In this document: one piece after another, positions 45,301 to 55,100 of the stretch
How positions within the stretch are numbered: the first letter of the stretch is position 1
Layout: every line of letters starts with the position of its first letter
Assembly: GCA_963930775.1 (NCBI GenBank)
Contig: OZ005697.1
Coordinates: 8,268,292-8,332,291, forward strand
Direction of reading: 5' to 3'
DNA length: 64,000 nt
Source of the DNA: Cliona cf. orientalis
Taxonomy: Eukaryota; Porifera; Demospongiae; Clionaida; Clionaidae
Program-made: the position numbers and the translations under genes
The notes under the pieces: model-generated
Told to the model about the DNA's origin: nothing
What the model saw: only the letters and a program-made list of their open reading frames with translations
Database searches by the model: none

Positions 45301-45334
45301 TCATAGAAACGCTGCCAAGTATCAATATTATTAA
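18363..45334 (+). CDS. JIP3/JIP4 (MAPK8IP3/SPAG9)-like scaffold, copy B
   Basis: 22 coding exons: 18363-18518, 20059-20184, 20282-20402, 20477-20547, 20686-20744, 21671-21798, 22198-22696, 22978-23052, 23201-23246, 23468-23571, 23775-23816, 24530-24622, 24783-24963, 25180-25380, 26124-26481, 26700-27158, 30285-30462, 31677-31757, 33369-33436, 42823-42986, 43356-43524 and 44610-45334. They give 1367 residues, close to vertebrate JIP3/JIP4. Every junction matches copy A in position and phase. Domains in order: RH1-like coiled coil (~25-177; VQRMFDMMDDNREAYE, RKLELESQLEEEK), acidic coiled coil (~230-425), RH2-like block (~430-500; CITRKELHDLLMRQQ, then FRERMKKIF), central domain (~510-680; DKGWLMST, HIVCMRSIPGIIE). 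A Ser-rich linker (~690-930) is much longer than in copy A. The C-terminal WD40-like propeller has PSWDIENPEVVNL, DRVWVGAGPSIFFL and LYVGTSRGMVIAIPID, and ends SLVISAGKGHMEYS and YQLLVWGHR. Predicted role: motor-cargo and kinase scaffold. No canonical JNK-docking motif was seen. Confidence 0.78.
18519..20058. other. Intron 1 (coding) of JIP-like copy B
   Basis: 1.5 kb of AT-rich sequence rich in tacatgta words. Its last part (19925-20050) carries a dispersed repeat (gagcaggcaatgggatg...gaattggtag...aacctac) that recurs at 22780-22900 and, in part, at 36480-36550. No gene seen. Confidence 0.5.
19925..20050. repeat. Dispersed repeat 'gagcaggcaatggga', copy 1
   Basis: The segment ctgttggtaggattac...ctgagcaggcaatgggatg...ttaggtttggaattggtag matches 22780-22900 in order and orientation, implying a low-copy interspersed repeat. 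The partial match at 36480-36550 (ttttgctggaatat, gggattggtagtagaacctacgta) may be a third copy. Confidence 0.45.
20745..21670. other. Intron 5 of JIP-like copy B
   Basis: 0.9 kb of AT-rich sequence. No coding or structured element was recognised. Confidence 0.4.
22780..22900. repeat. Dispersed repeat 'gagcaggcaatggga', copy 2
   Basis: Contains ttttgctaggattg, gcctgagcaggcaatgggatgg and ctgctgttaggattctacgtagg in the same order as 19925-20050. It lies inside intron 7 of JIP-like copy B. Confidence 0.45.
23584..23725. repeat. Poly-G tract and GA-rich microsatellite
   Basis: A run of about 17 G bases begins just after the exon 10 donor (gtaagtgtgaggtg), followed by ~120 bases of gagaga/gggaga sequence in intron 10. 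The G run could form a quadruplex in the pre-mRNA. Confidence 0.8.
23817..24529. other. Intron 11 of JIP-like copy B
   Basis: 0.7 kb of AT-rich sequence. No gene, hairpin or repeat family recognised. Confidence 0.4.
25599..25607 (-). terminator. Polymerase III terminator of tRNA-Met
   Basis: A run of A on the plus strand (T on the transcribed-sense minus strand) begins a few bases after the 3' end of the tRNA, as expected for Pol III termination. Confidence 0.75.
25614..25686 (-). tRNA. tRNA-Met (elongator, anticodon CAT)
   Basis: On the minus strand the 73-base sequence folds as a cloverleaf. The acceptor stem is GCCTCCT/AGGTGGC with one T-T mismatch at pair 4. The D arm is GCGC-loop-GCGC. 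The anticodon arm has loop CTCATAA, hence CAT. The T arm is GTGAG-TTCGAGC-CTCAC. It is intronless and very similar to animal elongator tRNA-Met (TCAGTCTCATAATCTGA core), and unlike initiator tRNA. Internal A and B boxes (TGGCGCAGTCGG, GTTCGAGCC) are intact. A run of T on the minus strand (25600-25606 and neighbours) directly downstream is a polymerase III terminator. It lies antisense inside intron 14 of JIP-like copy B. The single acceptor mismatch leaves a small chance that it is decaying. Confidence 0.9.
25782..25966. mobile_element. MITE with 'gtttacac...cttaatccagatta' inverted ends
   Basis: The left end gtttacacactagtgcttaa continues to tccagattaa. The right end is its inverted counterpart (ttaatctggattaaggg, ctagtataaac), with a 1-2 base gap. 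Internal copies of aatccagatta and ggattaa in both orientations make it highly self-complementary. It is about 185 bases, non-coding, and lies beside the tRNA in intron 14. Confidence 0.65.
27159..27350. repeat. 104-base tandem duplication including the exon 16 splice donor
   Basis: The block gtaagtttccccccacatg...gtgctttttggtata...gatagaccccaaagggg begins at the donor GT (27159) and again at 27263 with few changes. The second copy is preceded by ctct instead of cact, so a near-identical decoy donor lies 104 bases into the intron. Confidence 0.8.
27159..30284. other. Intron 16 of JIP-like copy B (3.1 kb)
   Basis: It starts with a 104-base tandem duplication that copies the 5' splice site (see the repeat entry). 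The remainder is AT-rich, with a poly-C tract (~27757-27770), a small hairpin at 29009-29073 around gcagcttcgccgcttcg, and a second poly-C tract at 29457-29469. Open frames here resemble no known protein. Confidence 0.5.
30594..30760. mobile_element. MITE with CAGTGTTCTCCC ends, copy 1
   Basis: Starts cagtgttctccctagc and ends gcttggggagaacactg, forming imperfect terminal inverted repeats. The inside (ctaaggcatgttggcccaac..., ccacccaaactatgcc...catgccttgaattta) matches the element at 40301-40484 in order. The CAGTG start is typical of hAT-type non-autonomous elements, but no clear 8-base target duplication was found. Confidence 0.7.
31035..31190. repeat. Minisatellite 'atgcggttggttatgcc'
   Basis: Tandem, partly degenerate units of (ccatgcggttggttatgccatatgcag) shorten to (catgcggttatgc) over ~155 bases. 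Open frames through it (Cys-Gly-Trp-Leu repeats) are considered spurious. Confidence 0.75.
31758..33368. other. Intron 18 of JIP-like copy B (1.6 kb)
   Basis: Begins with a GA-rich microsatellite (about 31797-31935, gggagagagagag units). The rest is AT-rich with no recognised element. Confidence 0.5.
33518..33562 (+). other. Hammerhead-ribozyme-like motif
   Basis: The order CTGAGGA, then a helix gactag/ctagtc closed by an 11-base loop, then GAAA, then acgt and C matches the hammerhead core CUGANGA-stem II-GAAA-stem III-UH. Stem III would be the minimal AC/GU type known from Penelope-like and retrozyme hammerheads. A single T between the GA and stem II departs from consensus, and stem I is weak beyond CC/GG. 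Activity is uncertain. Confidence 0.35.
34440..34475. repeat. TG-rich microsatellite
   Basis: tctgtgtctgtgtctgtgtgtgtgtg lies in intron 19 of copy B; no gene. Confidence 0.7.
36177..36218. repeat. GA/TG microsatellite
   Basis: gagagagagag is followed by tgcatgtgtgtgtgtgtgtg just upstream of the 36267 MITE. Confidence 0.75.
36267..36461. mobile_element. Hairpin MITE, copy 2 of the 'ttgttggcc' family
   Basis: ttttgttggcc (36267-36277) is the inverted complement of ggccaacaaaa (36399-36409), bounding a 143-base unit (…agctagcagcaaaag…attgccag…gtgatcataggg…gatgagaagg…). As in the other copies, a second hairpin follows (aatagttg...gcgatgcaccc...caactatt). Non-coding. Confidence 0.65.
40053..40640. 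repeat. Repeated 'catgctccagagcatg...gctcactgatg' motif
   Basis: catgctccagagcatg followed by acacatgctcactgatg occurs at 40256-40292 and 40598-40635; a weaker version (agagcatgctccctccgatc) is at ~40060. The first two bracket the CAGTGTTCTCCC element, as if it had inserted between repeat units. Confidence 0.5.
40301..40484. mobile_element. MITE with CAGTGTTCTCCC ends, copy 2
   Basis: Begins cagtgttctccctacgtagc, ends gttcgggaagaacattg. It shares the internal order of blocks with copy 1 at 30594: ctaaggcatg, ggcccaacaagc, tggataatccat, acccaaactatgcc, tcatgccttgaattta. Somewhat longer and more diverged at its right end. Confidence 0.65.
41034..41204. repeat. G/A-rich (gggagg)n satellite
   Basis: About 170 bases of gggagg/ggggag units on the plus strand. 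Glu-Gly-Arg or Pro-Ser open frames in it are artefacts. The G-run density would allow G-quadruplexes. Confidence 0.9.
41526..41698. mobile_element. Hairpin MITE, copy 3 of the 'ttgttggcc' family
   Basis: cttattggccatcaccc…agctagcagccaaagttattatagg…attgccagag…gatcatagggcaggccaatgatgag…gggccaacaaaaaat matches copies 1 and 2. It ends with the same style of hairpin (gttgggatgcattcgtgcacccc). Confidence 0.65.
42987..43355. other. Intron 20 of JIP-like copy B with poly-C tract
   Basis: Includes an uninterrupted run of 25 C (43196-43220) followed by 8 A, and a second C-run near 43288. No gene. Confidence 0.7.
43525..44609. other. Intron 21 of JIP-like copy B with GT and GA microsatellites
   Basis: gtgtgtgt at 43706-43728 and GA-rich sequence at about 43790-43960, including a G10 run. 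The rest is AT-rich without recognised features. Confidence 0.6.
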
Positions 45335-46152
45335 TAATAGATACTAATAATAATAATTCACTTTCCCCCAAGTGAATTTTTGTGCGACATTTTTCTACAA
45401 AGCTGGTCTTTTATTATACTTTTTTATAATCTCTCTCCTTTCAACTATAATATACTATTTTTATTATAATTATTATATTATTACCGTTTAGTGAGTGAAT
45501 CATGATGATAATCAATTATTTGATTGACTTTATTAATTTTTTATATTTTAAAAATGGCATTTAATTCTAACAGATCTATGTGGATGTGGCATGGTAATTT
45601 AAAAATGACGATTAACCTGTGTATGACCTGATGGAGTTTAATTTGGTATTACTTTGCATGAGGTCAATTAAGAATAGAGGTAGCTAGCTATAGACAAAAA
45701 AAGATCAAACTATAATAATATTATTATTATTATAAAAATTGCAGATCACAATATCTGAATGACAGTTATAATGTTAACAACTGTACCATTACTTTGAACC
45801 TATATCAAAAATTAATTACGTATTATAAATTTTTATCATTAGCTGAAACTGTTTATTATTATGGTGGATCAACAAAAACCACAAGAACTGAAAATGAAAA
45901 GCTGACTTAATTATAATAGTGAGGGGGTATTGTCTGAAGTGGGTGATTTGGTGGAAAGAGGGGGGGAGAGAACAGGATTAAGAGAGGCCTGAACTATACA
46001 AACACAAACCACATAAGGTGACGAGCCAAACAGGAAATTGATAATTATTTTTGCTAATTTTCAAAAAAACAACAGGCGGCATGGACAACAGCTACGTATA
46101 CTATTATAAATTATTGTGGGGTGAAAAGTTGGATGATGAAGGCAATCTTTCC
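45335..46152. other. Convergent intergenic spacer, very AT-rich
   Basis: About 0.8 kb of 3' flank shared by JIP-like copy B and the bHLH-zipper gene, with many tattattatt runs. No gene or structured repeat. Confidence 0.5.
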
Positions 46153-49100
46153 TTACGTTGTGGTTTGAAGCACTGCAATACTATGGTAGCCATGATTTGG
46201 CCTATGTAAGTAGCTGTTGCTTTTCTTCTTTCGGCTGCTTCGATGCTGTGAGTTCCCCCTATGACTGACTTCAGTGCTGGATGATGAATGCTTGCAGTGG
46301 CTGGCAACTTGAACGTAGACACCGTCTCGGCCAATCTTCTTGTTGCAGGAACACATCGACTGCTCTGCTGACTGGTTTGTGAAATTTTGCTGACTCAGTG
46401 GTGAGTCTGGGCACTCGTCACTGCTCGAGAGTGAATTTGACACCCTATATCTCTGTTCCCCTCCTCCCCCTCCTCCTCCTCTGTATCTCGGTTCCTCCAC
46501 TCCGTTGCGGAGTTCAAATTCTTTTTCGTGATCACCATAGCCCACTCCAGTCACCATGCTTGAGCTCACGGTCTCCCTCCGTGGTTGTATGTGCTTGATC
46601 ACTGTTGATATAACTTCAGCGTTTCTCAGCGCTGGTGGTGGTGGCAGTGTACATTGATGATGGTGGTGGTACCTGTTTCGATCTGCGCGCCGCTCACGCA
46701 CAAATTGCTGTCGATCTTCGCTCCATTTCTCGTCAGATGCACCGTGATCTGCTTCTGCGGAGTCGATCATCTTGAGTAGTGGAGGGGCTGCAGAGAGTAA
46801 GTGCTTTTTTGAAACATTTTTCTCAACACTGACTACACCATTCCTGTTGTACCTATTGAAGAGTCTCTGTCTCTTTTCCATCGTAGGCCCGGATCTTAAA
46901 TAACTATCGTCATCGTCATCAATATTGCTATCGTTATTTCTCGATCGTTTTGCAGGCCTTAGCCTGTACTCGTCGCTCTCTCTGCTATCGACAACCGTGA
47001 TCACACAGACACCGTTGTCGTCCAAAGATCTCGCAACACGTCTTGATTCAGCTGAAACCTCCCTTACACTTGGTGCATTACCAACAGCTTTGCTAGAAGG
47101 AGACTGCGTGTGAGGGCCACTAGGGATGTAGGTCTCAGCTGAAACTACGCCGTTTTTTGAACCAGTACCAGTGCTGCTCCTATGTCGATGGCGGTCAGAA
47201 TCTGCATCCGTACTTCGTACACTTCTATCACCACCACCATCATCACCTGAGGAACGTCTGGCCATGGAGTGATCACTTGATGAAGGTGGTCCAGCACTCG
47301 CAAGAAGTTGTACACGTCTGGTGCTTCCTGGCTGAGAAACACTAGTGCTAGCAGCAGTAGCCGCTGGACTATAGTGAGCAGCTCCAAGTCCAGTAGCTGC
47401 AGGCATGGTAGGTGGGCGTAGTGCGGTGGGAAGATAGAACGGAAAAGTGGGTGCCATGGTGAGTCTTCCTATTGCCGGATGATGATGCGGGCTGGCTGTT
47501 AATCCTGGTGGTCCTACTATTGGTGTTGTCGGTGATGGATGTCTACCCACTGCTGCGGCTATACCTGGGTAGGACATTATGATAGGTGCCGAGGGGAAAC
47601 CTGTATATAATTGCTGGGCAGCTGCCACAGTGTTTGTCGTCGTTCGAGGTTGAAGTAAATGAAGAGGGGCTAAACCCCCTGGGATGACAGCGGTGCTGCC
47701 AGGCGGGGGTGCCGGAAATATTGAAATGGTTGCGGCGCCTGGAGTTGCAGCTGCCGTGGGTGGAGCGGATAAGCCCCTCCCACCGACTCCTCCCCCTCCT
47801 CCTCCTCCTCCTGCACTTGGTGGTGTTGACGGATTACTAAAGTGTGCTGCAATTGCGGCAGCTGGTATAAGAGTTGGAGGCTGGGGTAGTGGAATTGGTA
47901 GCCTTGGATGGATGGGACTGAGACCTGCTGAGCTGGCATGTGCAGCAACGTGTTGCTGTGGACGATCTGCAGAGTAAAGATTAAATTAAATGACAATACC
48001 TACTACTATAGTATTACATGGCATGACATGTGATAGTAGTTTTGAAAGTTGTAATGCTATGCTGGTACCCCGGATTGACGTTACACTATTGTCTAATGCT
48101 CACTTGACGGATGCATGAGATCGAGACGGCATGTCAAGTGTGCTACTAAATTTGGAGACTGCAATCAGCTTCTATGTATTAAAGCCTTACTAGGATGCCG
48201 ACAGTATGATCTTCATTATTATTATGTACTACTTCACAAAATCAGATGTGCAAATTCAGATAATCATATTGTAGCTATATCACTAATAGGGCTAGGGCTC
48301 AGGGTTGCTGACTTCACTTTGAATCATGTGGATTTTCTATTGCCAGTGGTGCGTGCAAAAGGGAAGCTCGTGACAGAATCAAATTTGTACCTGGTATCAC
48401 TCCCAGTCTTCCAATGGCAGTTGGTGAAGAGGCTGCGGCTGTGCCGCTATATGGTATTGCAGGTGGGGGTGGTGGTAGAACTGCAGAGAAAAGGCTGGGA
48501 TATTGAGCATGTGGTGGCCTTGGATTTATTGATGGAGGGAGAGGCTGAGGAGGAGTCGGGGGAAGGGGAGGGGGAGGGTTGGTAGCACCTGGCGCTGCAG
48601 TAGGAGGCAGGAATGATGCAGTTGGTCCCACCACACCAGGACAAACTGGGGAGACTAATACACCCGCACTGCCACCAGTTGAGAGCCTTTGATTGCGATC
48701 AGAGCTAAAGTGAAAAGATGGAGAAATGGGAGGGGAGATGGGGGAGAGAGAGAGAGAGAGAGAGAGAGGCGGGGAGAGTAATGGAGTAATCCTTGTATAG
48801 TCATGTAGGTTTAATTAAGACACCGTCACAGTTACTGTAACACTATAGTACATAAATGTGATGGCAGAAGGTGTAGCTATTATAAATAAATCAAGTCAAC
48901 TATGCAAAACATCCACCAACTCAGTGTCAATTGAAACAAAAACTTTCGCATCATGGAAAACCCAGCTACTTCTCCCTCTCCAATTCACTGACTATAGAGG
49001 TAATACTTTGATCACCTGGTTTGCTTGTGTAAATCAACTAAGGGGGAACTAAAGCTCAAAATGGGACAGTATATAAAGCATTGTGTAGCATCACATAACA

Positions 49101-52100
49101 AGCTCATTGTTAACAAACTTGCACAGCTAGGGTATATTAATTGAATATTGCATATTTCCCTCCTTCACTTCCTCTAATAGTACTGTATTATAATAATTGA
49201 AATGTTTTGCTACACTGGCTTAGCCATAGCTGTGGATACATTTGAGTTTTTATTCATGCAGTGGTATGGATCAGTCATGTAACAGCATGCCAAATTGAAT
49301 ATTATAGTTGTAGAACATCCTATAGTCCAGAATTTAGGGTGATCTTGAAGTTGTATGACCATGCAATAACTATTTCAAAAGAACAAAAGGATGGAGCTAC
49401 CTATGACAATACAGGGATAGGATAATATATGGGATGGAGAACACAGCTTCATACATACCCTGGCTAAAAGAAGTATTAATGGTTAGCTAGTAATGCATGC
49501 ATCAAAGGATATGAAATAGAAAAACCTCACAACACTACAGCTACATGAGTGCATAATTGCCTCAGTCTAGCAATCTACTTCTGCAGTATCATGGCACTTA
49601 CACAAGACTTTCAAGTTGATACTTCAAGAAGAGTTCCCTTTTTCTCAGTCGTTCCAACTCCTTTTCTTCCTCTACTTTGATGGCTGTTAGTTCCTGTATC
49701 AAATACATGAGGAGCAAATTGTGAAACTATGTCAGCTACAAGAATGATGTGTAGTTAAGCATAGGTTTGGTGAAGATAAATCTGCATATGCTTACTACGT
49801 AACTGTGCGGCAGTTTCTTGCAGAAAAACAATATAAAAGGAAAATAATACACAGTTGCAAAAACATTTGCATCGATGTGTTATATTTGTTCCCATATTTG
49901 CTTGGCTACATAACTTGTAAATTCCATCCTGCAAGATATACAAGGAACAAAACAGAAAAGCAGCACCATTTTCTATCAGTATTATGTATTTATAACGGTT
50001 GGTTGGACATCAGTACCGTTGTCACAAGACAACACTTTTTACATCGAAAACCCGAGCTATTTTCAATCTTGGGCCATATTTCTTCAGCATTGTGTGGTTG
50101 CATATACATGAGCATCAGTATATAATATGACAGTCACTATGCTTTCATTTTTCCAATCGTAGCATGTCATCACGCACACACGAAGGCTTTCCTCACAAGG
50201 TTTGACACTACAGCATGCGGTTGGCTAGTCACTTTTATTCTAAGCCATAATGCTAACTGCATACGAGCAGTACCAAAAGCAAAATAAAGTGTGTACTGCA
50301 AAAGATAATAATATTATGGTGACATAAGCCAACTTAATGAAATCTTTCAGATTCCAAATGAAATGAAGTGCTAGTGTCTCTTGTGAGTTAGTGTTGTACA
50401 CCAGAAATGGTATAATAGGGTGATGGAGAAATAGAAATCTATTTCCTTAAAGATCCTTTTTGTCTTTCCATGCACCCATACTCATGTGTGCATACATGCA
50501 TGCAGCTCTCATGCAAAATCTCAATGCTATTATTATAGAGAAATAGTATAGGTACCACACCAAACATCATGGATGCACTGCACCTGGGTCTTCATAAAAC
50601 CACATCAACGTGGAGCCTCAGGAAGGGGACCTGTCCCTATTACTCCTATTCGACATAACACGCTGTTCAGGAGGTCTTAGATGTGTACATGCTATTGTAA
50701 TATACACCGGATGCTCACACATCCATGCACAACTATAAATGAATTTTTTCTTTAGAACAACAATAATATTTACTGAGTCAGTATAGTTTACATCCTGCAG
50801 CATGGTGAGGCTAAATTAAGCAGTTCTATGTATATAAAACGGATATAGTTACAGAAGTGCTGTAATTAAATTACTTTGTCCTGGACTGCACAGGAGCTGA
50901 AACCCACCTAGCTATTTACATAATCCGGTGCCACTTTTATTGTTCACTGTGAGCAATGTAGCTATATTATAACCATAGTAATGTATAGCTGGAGATTTTT
51001 GCAAAAAGAAAATTTTCACAAATTCGCCCTCATTAAAGTTTAATTTTATCCTGCAAATGTTTATCCAGTGCTATAGTGAGAAGATAATTATGGTGACCTT
51101 TAATTTACTACATTGGTGAAAATTTATTCCACCAAATATTTCTAATACTGGCTTGCAAAATTTTGTACTACATACAACATCTTACTCAGTGATGCAGAAG
51201 CAAAACCTATAGCAGAAAAATTAATGTGCTTAGCTACACTGTAACTGTTACAGTGTGGAAACTGCATGGCTTACTAACTGCAGTCACAAAAAATTGATCC
51301 CAAAGGTGACGTTTACATTTCACAGTTTATAAACACTACAAGAATGACATTGCATCAACAGACACACTACCACACACTGGCACATGCAATTCCATATATG
51401 CATGCATGCAGTCCACTATATATAGTGTGCATAGCACAGCACCAAGGCGAACAAAAGCTTTGTAGTTTAAGTGGAGATACCAGCTAAAAAAATATCACAA
51501 CACTTGAAAGATTCCCTTGTTCTTGACAGCAAGGCAATCATGTGTCTATCTGATATATAGCATCATGCATCAGCTCACTAGCTAAGAGAGACTGAGAGGG
51601 GGTGGGGGTGGGGAGATACCTTTCATGTGTAATAATAATAATAATAATTATGCGTATAACTGTATTACAGCATGTCATATATCACTATCAGGTGATCAGT
51701 GTTTATGTTATGCAACCTCGAGCTCGCATACACATGTTCACACCTGCACACACACCCATCATGCATGTCCGGGCCACCCAACTTGAAGTTGCCAGTTGAC
51801 CTCGACTCAGTGCATGCATGCAGGACTGCAATAGGTATGCCGTTACATTAATGTCTCTACTCTGTAGGTTTGTAAAGGCAAGGATTTTCATTTCTACAAT
51901 AAACAAAAAAATTAAGGTCCATTTTATATGCATTTTGTACGCGTAAGAGTGAATGGTTATTTGCTGCTTGCATGCATGCTCGTAGATGTAAAGGGAAAAT
52001 CCCAACATTTTAAGCAGTGATGTAAGGCTTCAGTTTGTGTTTCAGTTTATACTTTTGGAGCATCTTAATTATTTGATATGTCTGTGTAATCATATCAAGT

Positions 52101-55100
52101 CACAGCAACCATAGAAAGTGTTACCCTGTGTTACACGATAGGCCTGCCAGTATCCGCACTCAGACACATGACTTATAGCATGCCAACATGCTGGAAATTT
52201 TCTACATGTTGATATGTATCCAAGAAAGCAAAGTGAATCAATTTGCAGAAGATAAACTACTTTGTCTGAAGTCATAATATTATTAGCAAGGGCCATAGGT
52301 TAGATGACTCCTAAATATCCCCTATCAATAACACTATAATGTGTGGCATTTTCACTGTGTAGATTGTGACTATCTCAGTAGTAAGGCAAGAGGTAATTAA
52401 GAAAATATTCCCTGATTTTGATAAACTTTCACAATAGCTAGTATTAATACTTAAAGTTGCACCGCTTGATTAATCATAATATTAGTTTATCTTGTAGCCA
52501 CAATCTATATCCGATACTGAGACATTAAAAATGTTTAGGATCAACCCTGCGGACCCTTGACAGACGTTTCACCCCAGCTACATTCTCAACTTTACCCCCT
52601 TAACCAATGAACTACATAATTAACATTCTCTAAGAGATATTAAGTTGTATTTCTAGATAAGGGATAATGGGCAACCAAAAACATGTTGGTTTGGTATAGG
52701 TACAAGCGTCACAAGCGTCACAGATCCTCCCCACTTCCTCAATGTACACTATTCTACTGTTTTTTTCCCTCTGACAAAAACCAAAATATCTTAAGCAGGT
52801 GATTAGGTAGAAGGTACAGACATCAGAGTTCATCCAGCATCCTCAGTCTGTACCCTCTGGAACAATGAATGCTATTTCTAATCCATACTTTCACCGCTTA
52901 TGGTTTAAACTTTCCACTGCAAGTTTTGCACCCTTGGCAAACAAAGTAGAAAATCATCTGTCAACAACATTATGGGCTGATGGCTGATTGTACACCAACT
53001 TCCAGTATGAAAATACTACCAAACAACCATCTAATTAGATTCACGACTACAGACGCCACTTCACAGACAATTGCTACTCCCTGAAAACTCCACTTTTGGT
53101 CAAAACGGGTATAGACCAACCAGCTGCTAGAAATCACAACAAAAAAATTTCGCTGCATGATTTCATGGGATGAGCAACCGCATGGTGAAGGTGTAATAAT
53201 ATCATTAAAATCTTCCCTAGCTTGGGCCTTATCACATGCTGACAACAATGTTAGCGGTAGGCCACATGCATAAAAGAATACTCTACTCTTAATGGGCGTA
53301 CACAGCCACATAAAGATTGCTTCTAATTAACCCCTAAGTGCTAACTTAGTATACAACAAATTCAGCTTCAATACGCAAACAGGGTATACTATAATATTAT
53401 TAATTTTAGGGATCTTTTGCGTGTTATGTGTGTCTGGCCTCAAAAGTAAATAGCTCTAGAAGGGACTCAAAATTGTGGAGATATGGAATCAATACATGGT
53501 TATTGTGCAGACCTCTAAATGAAACTTCTCACTTTAATGACTTAGGTTTTTATTTGCACATGCATATGTGAGCTGGCTAGGTAGCTAGTTAGCACAGTGA
53601 TCATTATTAACTATCATGTGATGGTGATGCGTATGCTATAATAAATATTACATGACCGTAAGGAGACAAACAAAAACATGACTATATAGGCTGTAAATAA
53701 TACTTTTTGGTATTGCATCACTGCACCTATGATATACAGAAATGGAATGGAAAATGGAAATATCCCTCCTCCTTCACTGGCATGCAGCCAGTCTGTCATA
53801 TACGTAAAAGAATTATCGTGTCACAAACATACAGGCTATTATAGTGTATGTATAGGTTACATCACGAGGTGGAGGTCTCTACGGGATTTACATACCGAGG
53901 GCCGGAGGCCCGAGGCTGTGTAAATCGCGTAGAGACCGAACCGAGTGATGTAACCGACTTGTACCATGGGCTACGTGGTCCTGACAACGTATCTACGGCC
54001 TAGCAACTACAGCGCCGGCCATAAAAGGCTCGAGCGCGTACCTAGCAACAGTTCAAACCATTGTCGTCGATCGAGTCGACGCTGGACATCGATGCATAGT
54101 GAGCCGACGCCGTTTTCTGTCCAACTCGAGCTTCTTCCTTGACATTCAGAACCACAATACTATCGTCGCTGTGTACAAAAGGCCGGCCATGTCATCGCTG
54201 TCTTGATTTCAACTCGAGGTAGTCAGAGTGCAGCTCAGTTTTTACTACTGCTGACTTGGCAATCATTCGCTCCACCCATTCAATTAACGCAGTAAGACCT
54301 GCCCACTAATCATCTGCATACAGTACTCTGCATAGCACTAGAGCTCTGTACTTTATCTCTTTCACTAACAAAAGATGCTGTAACTACCCTAGCAGGCATG
54401 ATCATGTAAAATTTCATAGCCTCAGAGATAGGTGTCTAAATATTTAGACACCTACAAGTATTATTTAGACACCTACAAGAGGTATACAAGTTATTTAGAC
54501 ACCTCCTATGAAGCAACCTGATTGGTCAGAATGTTACAACCATGGTACAAATCGAGCTATTTGTAACTATACTGTCACTGTAAATCCCTTCAGCATAAAG
54601 TGCTCGCTCACATCAGTTGCATACCCTACTCCTTAAAAGTGTTATCTAAACATCAACCTAGCTGTCTTTTGAAGATTTAGAATTCACCTTGTTTTCTATA
54701 CAAATAACAATCCCCCTTCCCCCTCCTTTCTGCATACCCTATTGCAGCATGAACACGTGTACACACATGTAACATTGTTGTGGATATCCCTGTCACGCAT
54801 AGCTAGTATCTTACGTCATTCATTCATTAGAAAATTAATTCGTTTAGCTACACTATAGCGGTTACATCCTTCTATAGTTATGTAGGCCATGCAGATAGTA
54901 TGCTTGGCTGGCATACATCCTATACATTCAGGTTACATAATCAAAACTTGACACTATCATGACACTGGTACCATCTATTATACAAATGTTCCTAATGTTG
55001 CTTCCCTTATGAAGAAAAGTGGCCTCCTGCTTACACACTGTACCACTACCAAGCATTAATTGCTACTACCAAGTATGGGGGCTATTATATTATATTATGT

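Noticed and set aside
47684..47977. 97-codon plus-strand frame rich in Pro and Gly
   Set aside because: Antisense of the Gly/Pro-rich coding sequence in the last exon of the bHLH-zipper gene, whose frame is continuous from 47966 to 46153.
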